Part shown: in pieces, positions 1-11,550 of the stretch | Layout of the letters: the number at the start of each line of letters is the position of its first letter | Position numbering within the stretch: position 1 is the stretch's first letter | Assembly (NCBI RefSeq): GCF_043290135.1 | Contig: NC_134707.1 | Coordinates: 69,431,906-69,495,905, forward strand | DNA length: 64,000 nt | Origin: Rhipicephalus microplus | Lineage: Eukaryota; Arthropoda; Arachnida; Ixodida; Ixodidae | Reading direction: 5' to 3' | The notes under the pieces: model-generated | Seen by the model: the letters and a program-made list of their open reading frames with translations, nothing else | What the model was told of the DNA's origin: nothing | Database searches by the model: none | Program-made: the position numbers and the translations under genes

Positions 1-662
1 TGTAGAAAGCATAAGGTAAGTTTCGACCAGGTACATACTGTGATTTTTAGTGTTCTGTATATTTGTAGCCTTATAAATAGGCCCCATATTTTAGGATACT
101 GTCTATTTTGTCTCTTGTTGGCCCTCCCACACATCATGATAAGCGTATGTGATCATTATTTAGTGGATAAAGAGGCTATTATGGTACTCTTATTCTGGTT
201 TTAGAGAAAGGTTATTATTTACAGAAATACCTGAGCGATAGTTTGCTCTAGCCTGCTACTCTACACTGAGGGAGACGAAAGGAAAGGGGACAGGCTAATA
301 GATAATGGCAGAGAGCTAAGAAAATGATCGTATACAGTCTCGTGAAGTTTACGCAGTGCTATAGCCGCTCATCCAATCAAGTCGCAAGTAGGCCGGCTGA
401 GACGGCTTTTACGACCATACTTAGGCCGTAAACTTCAGGTCAGCACAACCTCATCAGTTAAAGAGGTGCTACAATGTGGTTGGGTTGATGGAATAAGTCC
501 CGGTCGTTCACATGCATACGTTGAGCAGCTTTAAAGTATTTGGTCAAGTGTTCCCGACCCTTGCCAGTAATCACAATCGAGACCAGTGCCACTACTGCCG
601 ATGAGATGTGCGCAGTGTCTTCTGTAGGCCAAACCTAGAAAAACACGAAAAATTGTACATGC
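1..662. other. featureless flank
   Basis: I see no coding exon, repeat, tRNA-like sequence or tandem array here. Open frames are short and without recognisable motifs on both strands. Confidence 0.6.
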
Positions 663-674
663 GATGTGTCACTT

Positions 675-732
675 GATTGATTGATATGTGGGGTTTAACA
701 TCCCAAAACCACTATATGATTATGAGAGAGGT
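675..732 (-). mobile_element. 5'-truncated Ruka-like SINE (3' end only)
   Basis: This is the last ~58 bp of the tick tRNA-derived SINE in reverse orientation. It starts with the GATT-repeat tail, followed by the conserved block that reads TGGGGTTTAA on the plus strand and then the ATGATTATGAGAGA segment. It is flanked by a perfect 12-bp target-site duplication, GATGTGTCACTT, at 663-674 and 733-744. The tRNA-like head with its Pol III promoter is missing. A sharp 5' truncation with a TSD is the known outcome of incomplete target-primed reverse transcription. The SINE identity rests on matching the full copies in this window; the name Ruka is from knowledge of ixodid ticks. Confidence 0.9.
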
Positions 733-744
733 GATGTGTCACTT

Positions 745-3700
745 AAAATAAGAAGGCATGCGCAACCTCATTTCAGAGTCCAATTCGTGCAATGGCTGAT
801 CTAGCCACTCAAGCATGAACCAGTAGTCAAGTGTTAACTTGTAAACTACACAACGAAGCAGGGCGTTCATGTCTGGTCGAGAAAACGCAATGGGCACTTC
901 AGGGGCACTGCTGAAGGCGCTTTTATTTTCAGCACCCACCACTTCATTGCCCATTGCGCCATAGTGGCTATAATTCACTAAAATGTATGAGGTGGACGTT
1001 TGGAGGCGCAAAGTGAAGCAGCTCTGCAATTTCTATAGTTCATTGTAATACAGGCGATGTCTCTTTACGCATTTTTTTTTGCGAAGCGGCTTCGGCATCA
1101 CGGAAAATCGACTCACAAACTTGCTCTAAAAAATTGACCCTGATCGCCTCTTGGATAGCAACAAGCTCTGTGACAGTGGATCTTGTCACGTGCTTTGATT
1201 GGAACCGCCTAGCAATATTACAGTGATGAGATGACCATTTTTGAGCTTTTGGAGAACGCTAAACTATGTACATCCCTCGGGTGAAAGGAGAGTGAACTCC
1301 ATCAAAACAAAAAACAAGATTGGTTTATAATCTAATGTAGGAATCAATATAACACAAAAGTGAAATGTGTCCTTACAGAAGAAGTGGAATGTTTACTGTA
1401 TGTTGATATAAGAGACTTCTGCTATATTGAGCGTCCGATGTGACGCCGACGGTGGAAAAAACACCCGGAGCTCCTGCTGTAGCAGGAGAAACGGACACCC
1501 GGACGCACGCTTATGGAACTCTTTTATTGTGTACAGGCATTATACTCACGGGCTGTGCAGCACTTAGGGGCCAAAAAATTACTTCGTTCCCGAACCGGAA
1601 CCAAAAAACACGATACCGCATCCCTTCCCCTTAGAATGAAAGGTACTTGTCAGGGCTCCAACATCATTATGTAGTACTGAAAGAAGAGCTTCAGTGCATT
1701 TTTGACTATTATGAAATAATAGCGCTTTCAAATAGCATTTACAGTCCGGCAAAAGCTGGGGTGAACAATATTGCACATACGCTCGTCAATAATTTTATTA
1801 AGCAATGAACGACGAATGAGAGCGGAAATCAAAACAGGGAGCTGCTCCGTCCTCAATGGCGGGTATCCGATGACATTGCAAAGTTCGTATCTGATGACGT
1901 CACGAAATCGACTACACACCAGAGTGTAAAGAATAGGTCGCGTTCATCTTCCGACGTGCAAAAAGCAAGTTGGCTATTGTGACCTGATGCGTAATGAAGT
2001 TGTGCCAGCTCGCCTTAACTTACCAGTGACAAGATTCAGCGATCATTGCAGCTGCTATCTAAGCGCGGAAGCAACGCCTTTTAATTTCGACCAGCTGGCA
2101 CATAAAGCATCTGACGGGCCCCCAATCAATCTTCTAGTTACTAAATACTGTGCATGCACGTAAGATACGATGTCAAAGACGACAAGCACGCTATATGCAG
2201 CTGACAATAATCAACTGTGCTGGCGTCGTCATTGCCTAGCACAACAAAGCTCGCGCTGCATCGCTCCGCTGGGCAAGGCGCGGGGCAGAAAAAGAGCAAG
2301 CACTTGAGTCACATGCAGAGGGTGGTCCGCGTTCACAAAGGCGACTTCAACATTGGTCACCATTTTTTGTCGAATTGGTTTTCTAAATAAACTAATTGAT
2401 TTATGCTTCCATAATTTTGCACATATCACTTGTGTGCCGACGAGCACACATGTTCAGTTTTATTGAAATCAGTAATTCTAAAAAAATCTCATGTGCTTCT
2501 TTTTATTTCAAATCGCCAACGTATGCATAAGTATTCCGTGAGTTTATATTTACGATGGAAGGAACCTCAACGTTAGTGTCAACAGATTTCAATGTTTGCG
2601 TAGCATTCTTGAAAGAAAAGTCAACTTATCACTGCTGGCACCTCGAAAGTGCTTTAGAAGAGAGCTACAGGCCGTGCAGTGATATATCACGGTACATCTA
2701 TATTACTACTCACGTTAATAGGGAAGAAATCAACGGACTAATTCCAAGGACTGACATATCGGCCCCCCAAACTACACCACTAGAGCACAGACAGTTTAGT
2801 GGTGGTCCCTTTGGTGTGCAGTGAATGCCAGTGGCGGTCCAGAAAACAAGGCACAGCGAACAATTGATACCAAAACCATAAATATGTTCTCAGATAGGGC
2901 AGATCACACAACGCATAATTAAGCACACCCGGCACTTATCAAATGACTTAAAACACCGATCACACAATACCCGAATACAGTCGAAAGAACTGGTACAAAC
3001 AACAACACGCGCTACAATGCAATCTCATGCATTAACTAACCATTCGCACTCATGGACCAGAAAGTTCGTCAAGCGTATTCACACCAAATTTTGTGGAACA
3101 AAGCTTGAATGCTTCTCTTCAAAGAAACACTTCTCAAAGTCCAGCGCCGGTTGTCGTCTCGCTGCGTCTAAGGTTCCTTTCACGCCAGCAACTGAACCCA
3201 CTACAATCAGCTTCTGCGAAGAACAACTTCTGTGCAGAACGGCCTTTGGGAAGGGTGGAAACGTTGCGGGTTTCCTCTTTAGCTATATTATGTATTTTTA
3301 ATGTCACAAGTGTTTCGTACGTAACCACAAAATTAACTGTTTCGCGTCAGTTTTTTGAAGTCAAGGAAACCATTATAAATGATGCGCTTAGTTCCAATAT
3401 GCCCATCCGGCAGCATCACTAAAGCTATTTTAAATAAGACTGTGTTCATAAGTGTATACGTCAAATTAGGGCAACTTCCCTTGGTATACACGCTACTTTA
3501 TTCAACCGTACAGCCGAAATACTTTGCTTTCACTTTCAGCTGTTAATGAATCATAATATGCTTGCATGTATGCGTATGTTATAGATCAAAATTCCTGCTG
3601 CCAATACGGAAATAATAAAGAGTACTTTTATACACCACTACACTAACCTAGATGAGTCAGTGAGAGGAAATGATACCATAAATATCTTGACATCCGAATT

Positions 3701-6700
3701 TCCTACGCATTGTATGCTTGTCTTTTGAGGACCATTATTCAAAGCTTCTTCAGCAGTTAGTTTGGGTGCACTGAATAAGACTGGCTATATTTAATATTCA
3801 GGAAGACAAAACCATGTAGGTTACTTCCAAGAATACGTAGTCTTGGTTCATCCTAGTAAATACTCGGCAATACAATTTTTACTGTAGGCTCATGTTCTAT
3901 ATCAACGACAGTGTCTGCGCAAGTTGTAATGACTCAGTGTCTTGTTTGGTTGTATCTTTGTAATTTCGGAACAGTGTTCTTACAATAAGTGGGTATCTTT
4001 AGTCATGAGAACGTCGGCTGGAAAGTAGCAATGAACGAGGTTGACAAGTGCGAAATTATTCAAATAGACGTTTTTTTTTTCTTTTGTTGCTTCGGAAGTG
4101 TGATACTCTGCACCAGCCGGTGCTAAACTATAGCAAACTATTTTAAGCTTCAATACATTCCAGTTAACACACGGCAAATGAATTCAATGGAAATAGGTGT
4201 GTGAGAGATTGTTCATATTGCTGCGTACTCAAATGTTCTTTTTTTTCGACAGGTTAATTGTGCTCTTCAGATTATTCACATTCACCAATGCGGAGATGAC
4301 CACAATTTGGAATGCCAAGGGGCGAGGTGACTAGCTTACGCATCACTTTACAGCGAAGATGATTAAAATTACTTGGCCTACGGTTAAGTGGCCGCCACAG
4401 TGCTTGCTCCTCTTGACTCATCAAACTAGGTTAGACGGGATCATCAAGTTGCCATGCATCATGCAAGAACAGGTTTGGGGAAATCAATGGAAAATAAGTG
4501 AATCTGTTCAGCATACTGGACAGTGCTGTGGTGAATGCAGACTCTGTTCTTTCGTGAAATCTAGCACATTTTTAATACAACAAATCTGAATGAGATCTAG
4601 GGTACCTCCAGTACACAACAACAAACTGCGATATAGTATGACTGCTGCTGGTCTGCTTTATAACTGTATTGACCAAATAAAATATATTAACAAGCCCCTC
4701 CAGCAACACCAACGTTCTTAGTAAACCAATTTATTCTTGTGAGTTGGTTATGTTGGCCTAACGAATACAAATCATTACAAGAGGTGATGGTTTGTCGTAG
4801 CATAAATTATACAGCAGAGCTGCAATTTTGCTGCATATCATCACAGGTCAACAGAAAAATTACAGGGAAGAGCCAGAAGTATCACGAAAAGTTACGGTGT
4901 TATTTATATTCCCAAATTAAGACCTAATGATCATGTGTTCTTGTTCATCAGTGTGTACTTGATTAGCAGAAAACACGTACCACGGTAGCTATTATGAATA
5001 TGTGCTTTTGAAATTTGAGGTAACGTTCACATAAAATTGCACACCATCTGCCGCTAAAGGAAACCATGTGTAGATGCGAAACAGCGGGCGCTGAGTATTA
5101 CACTGGTGGTCACGTTGACGCTGGCACTCATCGTGGCATTGAGAAGGAGAGAAACCTGCAAGGAAGAAGCGAGGCACGCAACGATGGACCGATATTTCCT
5201 ACTAGAACATACCAATCGTTGCTGGTAGGCAAAGAGAGACAGAAGACTGCGACTGCGCACCAACACCAGAAGTCCGCTTTTAGTTAACACGCACGCTGCG
5301 AATTTTCATTTTCCCCCAACGCACAGCAGAAATCTCTCTCCGGCACTACATTGTAGGTCAATATCGAGTGCCTATATGTAGGAGGTGGCCAGTGAACAGT
5401 TTTGCAAGTCGAGCGGTTCATATTTTCAATCAAGAAACTGACTAGCAGACGTTGTCTGCGTCGCGAGGCGAGATGGGTGTAGCGTAGCAAGCCACTTTTG
5501 ATCGCCACTAGAACCCAGATAACCCTGATTTGGTCCCCGGTCAGCTCCAGACTTTTTTATCATGCATTTAGTTTATTTGCATAGTTCTCAATTTACCAGT
5601 CACGCATAACAAAATTGTTTTTCGCTCACAAGAACGACGCCGTCTCTAATGCCAGAATTTCTGCTAAACGAGCTTTTTAATGCTATCGCGTTAAAAGTAG
5701 CCAAATTTGGGCAAGGTAGCCAAAACAGGCCACACTGTCAAGCCATACAAAGATGCGTTATTTCTATGAACATCAGGACAGCAGACGTCGTAACAAAAGA
5801 GCCGTATTACTGAAACGAATGCACGTTTATTGTCTAAAGATGAAAGCTCTTGAGAAATGCAGTGCACATCGCTTCATCAATGATGCTGAAAACGCTGGTT
5901 GTAGCGCGGCACCCCATGGCGCGGAAGTTGTTCACGGACCGGCAGGAGGCTGAAATAATAAAACAAAGTGAAGAAAAATTGGCATGGCACAGGATAGTTG
6001 AAATTATTTAAGGTTGTATAACAACGAGGGTGGAAGCAAATTGAAGCGATGCGCGCTAGCAGAAGCAACAGAAGGCTGCCTTCATATTATCAACGGTGCA
6101 GCCATGCAGTGAGCTACGTTACGCACACGCATGGTTTGTGCGCAATGCGTGTGGCGGTAGATGACACTGAATGGTGAAGAAGTAGCAGTGACAAGAGAGC
6201 ATAAAACTATGCAGATGAAATAAGGAACAGCAGCCAAGAAATATCTGAAGTATTGTCAAGAGTGGGTGTAGCCTTGCAACGCACTTGTCAGTTGAAAAAG
6301 ACGAGTTTTTGTAGTGCGCAGATACCGCGCAACAATGCCACGGGTGTAATGTGAGCGTTTAAAACACTTAATTTGAGGGGCTGGAACGTGGTGTTGTTTA
6401 GTGTACCTCTAGCGTTGGACAGAAGCTCAACCAGAAGCAAAATGAAAATTTGGTATTTGGCACAGCAAACAGCTATTAGGACGTCTGCGATTTCACCAAG
6501 TACGGGGCCAAGATGCAACGAGCAAACAATAGTAATGATCGGAGGCGAGCCCGTGCAAGAATGTTCATTCGCTGGATTTGATGTGACTGTCACATATACT
6601 GCGAATGAATACATATAATGTGAACATATTCTGTACATAACTACTTTTCGAGTGTAAGGTGATGCTTTTGACCAGTTTATCTGCTACTGTTGAACAAAAT

Positions 6701-6992
6701 GTATGTGTTTGAATCTATTTTATTTTTGTTGTGTAGGATAAGGTACATAAATTTGACTCGGCATAGCATTGCACGACTAATTAGCGTGTGAAAGCTAATC
6801 TCCGCCAGTATTTGCGTACGGGAGTATGACAGTAACCAGATCGGGGTGACAGGCTGTCAAACCTTTAGATAAGCGAAGTAAGCTCAAGCAGTAGAAAGAG
6901 TTTATCAGCCACACGCACTAAAGCTTTGAAGACGGTCCAGCCCGACAAGCACCAACGTAATTACAGTAGCAAATGAAATGCAGTCACTTTAC
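745..6992. other. gene-poor stretch
   Basis: I find no supported exon in this stretch. The open frames of 60-116 codons lack domain motifs, overlap on both strands and have the composition of chance ORFs. Small structures seen: a perfect hairpin CTCCTGCTGTAGCAGGAG at 1470-1487, and short homopolymer runs. If the exon at 6993-7409 continues, its 3' exons should lie here on the minus strand, but I could not pick one out with confidence. Confidence 0.5.
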
Positions 6993-7409
6993 CGACTTTG
7001 GGTCCCCTCCTGTGGCAGACTTGGCGCTCGAGGCATGTCCTTTCTTTGAGGGAATGACCTTCGGAGTCTCCAAAGCTGATGTCGGACGTGTCTGTCCGAT
7101 GTCGACACCGAAGCCGATGTCGGACGTGTCCGTCTTCGGGCTGCTGTCTGTCGAACTGCTGCTGTCGCTACCGCCGGGGCGAAACCCGATGGCGGATGCA
7201 ACCATCCGCTCTGCAGAGGCCGAGGCTTTAGTGGCCAGTAAAGCAGCGCCGGCGAAGCCGGCTTCGCCAGCTTCTTCAGACTTCCGCCTCTGTTCCTCGA
7301 GCTCCTTCACACCCGGCTGCTCTTTCAACCATGCCGGTAGGTTTGCCCGGATCCTCTTCTGGCATTCCGGGCAGATTTGACAGTTGCACTGCTTGCAACC
7401 TGGGTTCAT
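6993..7409 (-). CDS. first coding exon of an unrecognised Cys-motif protein (paralogue A)
   Basis: An ATG at 7409 opens 139 codons that end at a candidate splice donor (exon end AAAGTCG, then GTAAAG from 6992); without splicing the frame stops two codons later. The N-terminus carries C5, C8, C10, C13 and C16 in a CKQCNCQICPEC motif that could bind metal, then a charged, probably helical segment (IRANLPAWLKEQP), an Ala/Glu-rich stretch around EAGFAG and a Ser/Thr/Asp-rich tail with SSTDSSPKTDTS. Local base composition is clearly more GC-rich than its surroundings. It aligns without gaps to the exon at 17340-17762, with 48 of the first 99 residues identical, and both exons end in phase 0. I do not recognise the family and assign no function. 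Alternatives: an unspliced small ORF, a retrogene, or a fragment of an unknown mobile element. I am fairly sure it is or was coding. Confidence 0.6.
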
Positions 7410-9076
7410 GCTTCCAGGATGAGTCCTTCAACGAATTGATTGCAGAATCAGAATACCTTGATATTGCAGCTAGTCACGTTAACCTTTGCGGGTTTCGCTA
7501 GGTGGTGCAATCGGTCACTCCAGCAAACTTGCGGCTCAATGCGCGTGAACTGACGACGAGTGCTGAAAACGGTGCAGTTGAAATACTCACTGCCTCACTA
7601 ATGACGTAATGATGTATTCAACGCCTCAAAGCGGGAGCCGCAGATTGGTGGCTGTAATCATGTTTTTCAGTCATGTAAGAAAATCTAGATATGCTTTTAG
7701 AGCGAAAAGGAGCTGTAGGAAGTGGGCGTGTGCTTTCTAAGTTATTATTTTAATGGTGACAACGTATTTTTCTACCCTCATTGCCCTAAAGGCATGAGTT
7801 ATTTAAATAAACGTGTCCAATATTTCACAAGTGCTTCTTGAGAACCTGTTTTACTTATATTCCGTCGACGTCGTCGGTAAATATAAATATTTTTGGCTAG
7901 TATTCACTTACTGCTCTTAACAAAATTAATCTCAACATTTATCTTAAAGGTCACCTTAATTATCTGCATGCCGTCACGGAAAAAATACAGAAGCAAAACA
8001 ATACACTCTCTTACAAAGTATGCATCGCTAGTACTCACCGCGTCAGTCAAACTCTTCACGAATCTGTGTGCAGCCTTGCAGCCGAAGATTGCATAAATTA
8101 TGGTAGCAGCATTATTCACACGAGAGCAACTGGTGAATGTGTGCCAATACTGTGGGATGAACTGTTTGGCCTCACACCTTTTAGTTCGTTCTTTAGCATT
8201 TTTTCCATCCTGGTATCAAGCGGGTAGTTCCTAACCATGTATACATGATCGCTTCATCGTCCTTGGCAACGCTAGAGAACTTGACAAGTGGCTCCGCTGA
8301 TTCCGCCCGAAAAGACAGTTTTGAAAAAGTCCCTACAACTAATGAAATTGATCGCTTGCCCTTGGAGAAACAATTTTGCTGTGCAATATAGAGAAAGAAA
8401 GAAGAGCAGCACGTAAGTCATGGTCATAAGAAGTTAGGCTTGTACCCATTTTTTAGATTGTGGAAAGGCACCTGAATTTCTTCACAGTGCGTTGGTATAG
8501 TACCTTTCACATGAAATAAGAGGTCAAATGAAGCTTTAGAAAAATCAGCATGAATGAGTTTGGGTGCTAGTTCTGGCTTTGGGTGTAGGCCGGAAGTTTT
8601 TTTCGGGAGATTGTGAGCGAGAAATCAAGTTGTTCCTGATTGTAAAATTGTGAAAATGCATATGAATGAAATTATAAAAGCTTTTATGTCCAATTGGAGA
8701 TTGAATCCAATTGTTTAGCGTGGAAAGCAGGTTTTTCTCTACGCAGCGAAAAGTTTGCTTAGAAATAGAGTGAAAAAAATTCTGTGCTTCGAAATCTAGT
8801 AAGAATGAGTCATGCCTTACCACCACAAGAATGCTGTATACAGACTTCAAACTAAAACATCTAATATCGTGGTATTAATGTTTGGTACAAGTGATCCGGC
8901 ATCACAACTTGTGAATATCGTATTGACTTCGTGATTGCAAGCCGGCCACCATTTACCAAAGGCAAACATGTGACTGCCCGTATTCCTTTAAGAGGATGTA
9001 GTGGGTGCATATAGCAAGAAGAGCAGATTAGTCGAGTTGGTGCATTATGAAATTGTAACGGTATAACGCCGATCTG
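7410..9076. other. no feature seen; possible upstream region of paralogue A
   Basis: This lies 5' of the minus-strand exon at 6993-7409, so the promoter and 5' UTR of that gene could be here. I could not identify a convincing TATA box or initiator. No repeats or RNA genes are apparent. Confidence 0.4.
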
Positions 9077-10056
9077 TTTGAGCGTAAAGAAAAAAAGCCC
9101 GTGAAGAAGGGAAATACAGACGAAAGGATGAGCGCTAAACTTCCAACGTTTGTTTATTGCATGGACCCGCAGCACATTATATAGCTCACCTGGTTGAACA
9201 CGTGTACCGCGCACATTACAAAAAACTTTAAGCCTGTGGCGCCGCGCGCGTGACAGAAATTGTAGCTTTAGGCAGATCGTCACATTAAGAATTCCATTTT
9301 AGTACGTCACTGTCCACACCCACGAAAATCGAGCTTCTTTCAGATAAGGCTTCGGATGCCGTATTCACACACAGCTTCGCACATTTTGAGATAGACGTTC
9401 ACTCAATAATTTCTAGTGTAAACTGGCTACGTCTGCGGCCTAAAATGACTTATTAGTCAAACAATAGAGTGCATGCACACGTCTTGCAACGCATAGGAAA
9501 AAAACTACCAGAACGAAGCATGTTTTTTTAAGATCGTCGCAGTGCTAGCGCAGGCGGCCATTGACACACCTACCAGTCGGTTTCATGAAAACCGCCTCGC
9601 ACGACAGAGAGAGCAAGTACATGACAGCTACAGAACGTTCAACAAGCTTAGTCATAATATTTTTTCCACAGGTTGGTTGTGACTTCTTTGGATTTGTAAG
9701 CTTGCATGCATAGTCTCTTTAGTATTTCTGGAGCCGAGAACACTACGCGAACGTTTTCTTTCAGGGCTATCTTTTTCTCAATGAAGTGAAATGTTGTGCA
9801 CATAAGTATGACACTGGCTTTTTTAGCATCGTGCTCACCATTGTCCTGCAGTTGTACCCGCCTACGTGAACCTTTGAACAAACAGTCAGCCCCAAACTCC
9901 GAATAAAACCGCATATCCTGCCATGAATAAGCGCTTGCCTTGTCCTATAGAACTAGTAGTCATAGCGGGATGGCCTGACTTCATCAGGGCAATAAGCGCT
10001 CAACCTGTCGTCTGTATTACCCTTCTTCACTGGCTTTTTTTTTTGTTCATGCTCAA
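9077..10056. mobile_element. ~980-bp element with ~60-bp inverted ends
   Basis: The left end (9077-9136) and right end (9995-10056) are inverted copies of each other. The core GTGAAGAAGGGAAATACAGA on the left pairs with its near-exact complement on the right, and the match runs outward through a poly-A/poly-T stretch to a TTTGAGC / GCTCAAA boundary and inward to AGCGCT. The interior (9137-9994) has no convincing ORF. The layout suggests a non-autonomous DNA transposon or foldback element, or two inverted copies of one dispersed repeat. No TSD was identified, so the mechanism is open. Confidence 0.55.
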
Positions 10057-10242
10057 AAATAGTTGTTCTATACCCTTACGATTTCATCATGCATAGCAAG
10101 TTGAAAAACATTTCATGTCGTCATTCATATCATGCTACCCATTACACATAATGCATATATGTGCGAAATTTTTACTCACACAAGCCACCTTCAACTTTAT
10201 AGATGACATTGTATTAATTCACAAGTGAAACTTCTCAAGTAA

Positions 10243-10479
10243 CAGTCCACCGCGGTGGGTTAGTTGCTAAGGGTTTGGGCTGCTAACCCGAAGGTCGCTG
10301 GTTAAATCCCAGCAACGGAATACGCATTTCAGTAAAGACGAAATAGTAGAGGACCATGTACTGTCCGATGTCAGTTCACAATAAAGAGCACAAGATGGTC
10401 TCAATTTTTGGAATTCTTCATTACAGCGTCTCTCATTATCATATCGCGGTTAGCACGTATAAAACCCTATACAATATTG
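10243..10479 (+). mobile_element. second-family tRNA-derived SINE, full-length, diverged
   Basis: The head resembles a tRNA: an A-box-like TGGGTTAGTTGC segment and a B-box-like GGTTAAATCCC. The middle has the block reading GTACTGTCCGATGTCAG that marks this second family (the Ruka-like copies read CTCAGATTTGGGTGCACG there). The 3' part has the GCGTCTCTCATTATCATAT segment shared by both families. The flanks AACTTCTCAAGTAA (10229-10242) and AAGTTCTTGAGTAA (10480-10493) match at 11 of 14 positions and are a probable decayed TSD. Many substitutions indicate an old copy. Confidence 0.8.
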
Positions 10480-10493
10480 AAGTTCTTGAGTAA

Positions 10494-11283
10494 TTTCAAA
10501 CGAATAAACTATTAACTATGATGCTGAATTCGCGTTAGCTGTAGGATTACGGCACCGTGCTCAGCCCTAAAAGATGGAACTTCGGGGTTCAGACTTTTTT
10601 TGTCCGCCATTATACCTATCTGCCACGTAATCATTAATGAACACATGTGCCACCATGTCGGATTTCAACCACGAGGCGAAAACCTGCAAGGGCACACGTC
10701 ACTATACCCACCCTGTTGCAGACCCTTAAGTCTGTAATAGATGAACGCGAACCCTTCATAGTTAAATGCGACAGCGATATCCTGTCCCTATTGCTTTGAA
10801 AGTGGCTTGTGCCACTGACGCTTTCGTTTATGGCTGCCATATGTGTAATGACTATCATGCTTTAGACCGTGGACAATCATGCGTGTGAAATATTTCAAAC
10901 TTGCTGTGTGACCACTACGGGGCCGAAAAGGAATACGCGCTCAAATTTTTGTGTGTCTCAAATGAGGTAGTTTGGTGATTCCGACCTCTGCAATAAAAAG
11001 TGCTTGTATTTCCAGACGCGCCTAACTTCATAATTATGCAAAGTCGGGCTTCAGCCAAAACGGTCAGCAGCACTTGGTGCCGGCCGTGCCACAGTATTTG
11101 GGAGCTTCACGAATGTTTCGAATAACGCATAAATAACCAGTGACATCGCAGAATACTTTCGAGCATTCATGTGTAGAAGACGACGAGCTGCTTTGACAAT
11201 CACGATCCACCCGGTACACTGAGCAGCCGATTGTCGCTAAGTGTGCCGGCTGCAATACATGTAAGCACTTTTAGCACTAAACG
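10494..11283. other. no feature seen
   Basis: I see no coding, RNA or repeat feature between the two SINE copies. Confidence 0.5.
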
Positions 11284-11295
11284 TCTGAGCAGAAG

Positions 11296-11538
11296 TTGAT
11301 ATGTGGACATGTGGGGTTTAAAGTCCTAAAACCACCATATGATTGTGAGAGACGCCGTACAGGAGGGCTCCGTAAATTTCGACTACCGGTGGTTCTTTAC
11401 ATGCACCCAAATCTGAGCACACGGGCCTACAAAAGTTTCGCCTGTACCGAAGATGAAGCCTCCGCCGCCGGGATTTGATCCCGCGAACTGCAGTTCAGCA
11501 GCCGAGTACTTGAGCTTTTAGACCACCGCGGCGGGGCT
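11296..11538 (-). mobile_element. full-length Ruka-like SINE, reverse orientation
   Basis: Read on the minus strand it begins GCCCCGCCGCGGTGGTC, carries a B box close to GGTTCAAATCC (here GGGATCAAATCCC) and ends in the conserved TAAACCCCACAT tail. Probable TSDs TCTGAGCAGAAG (11284-11295) and TCTGGGCACAAG (11539-11550) match at 10 of 12 positions. Substitution load and TSD decay indicate moderate age. Confidence 0.88.
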
Positions 11539-11550
11539 TCTGGGCACAAG

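Noticed and set aside
8861..9283. 140-codon minus-strand ORF
   Set aside because: It runs across the boundary of the inverted-end element at 9077 and has no motif, so it is a chance fusion frame.
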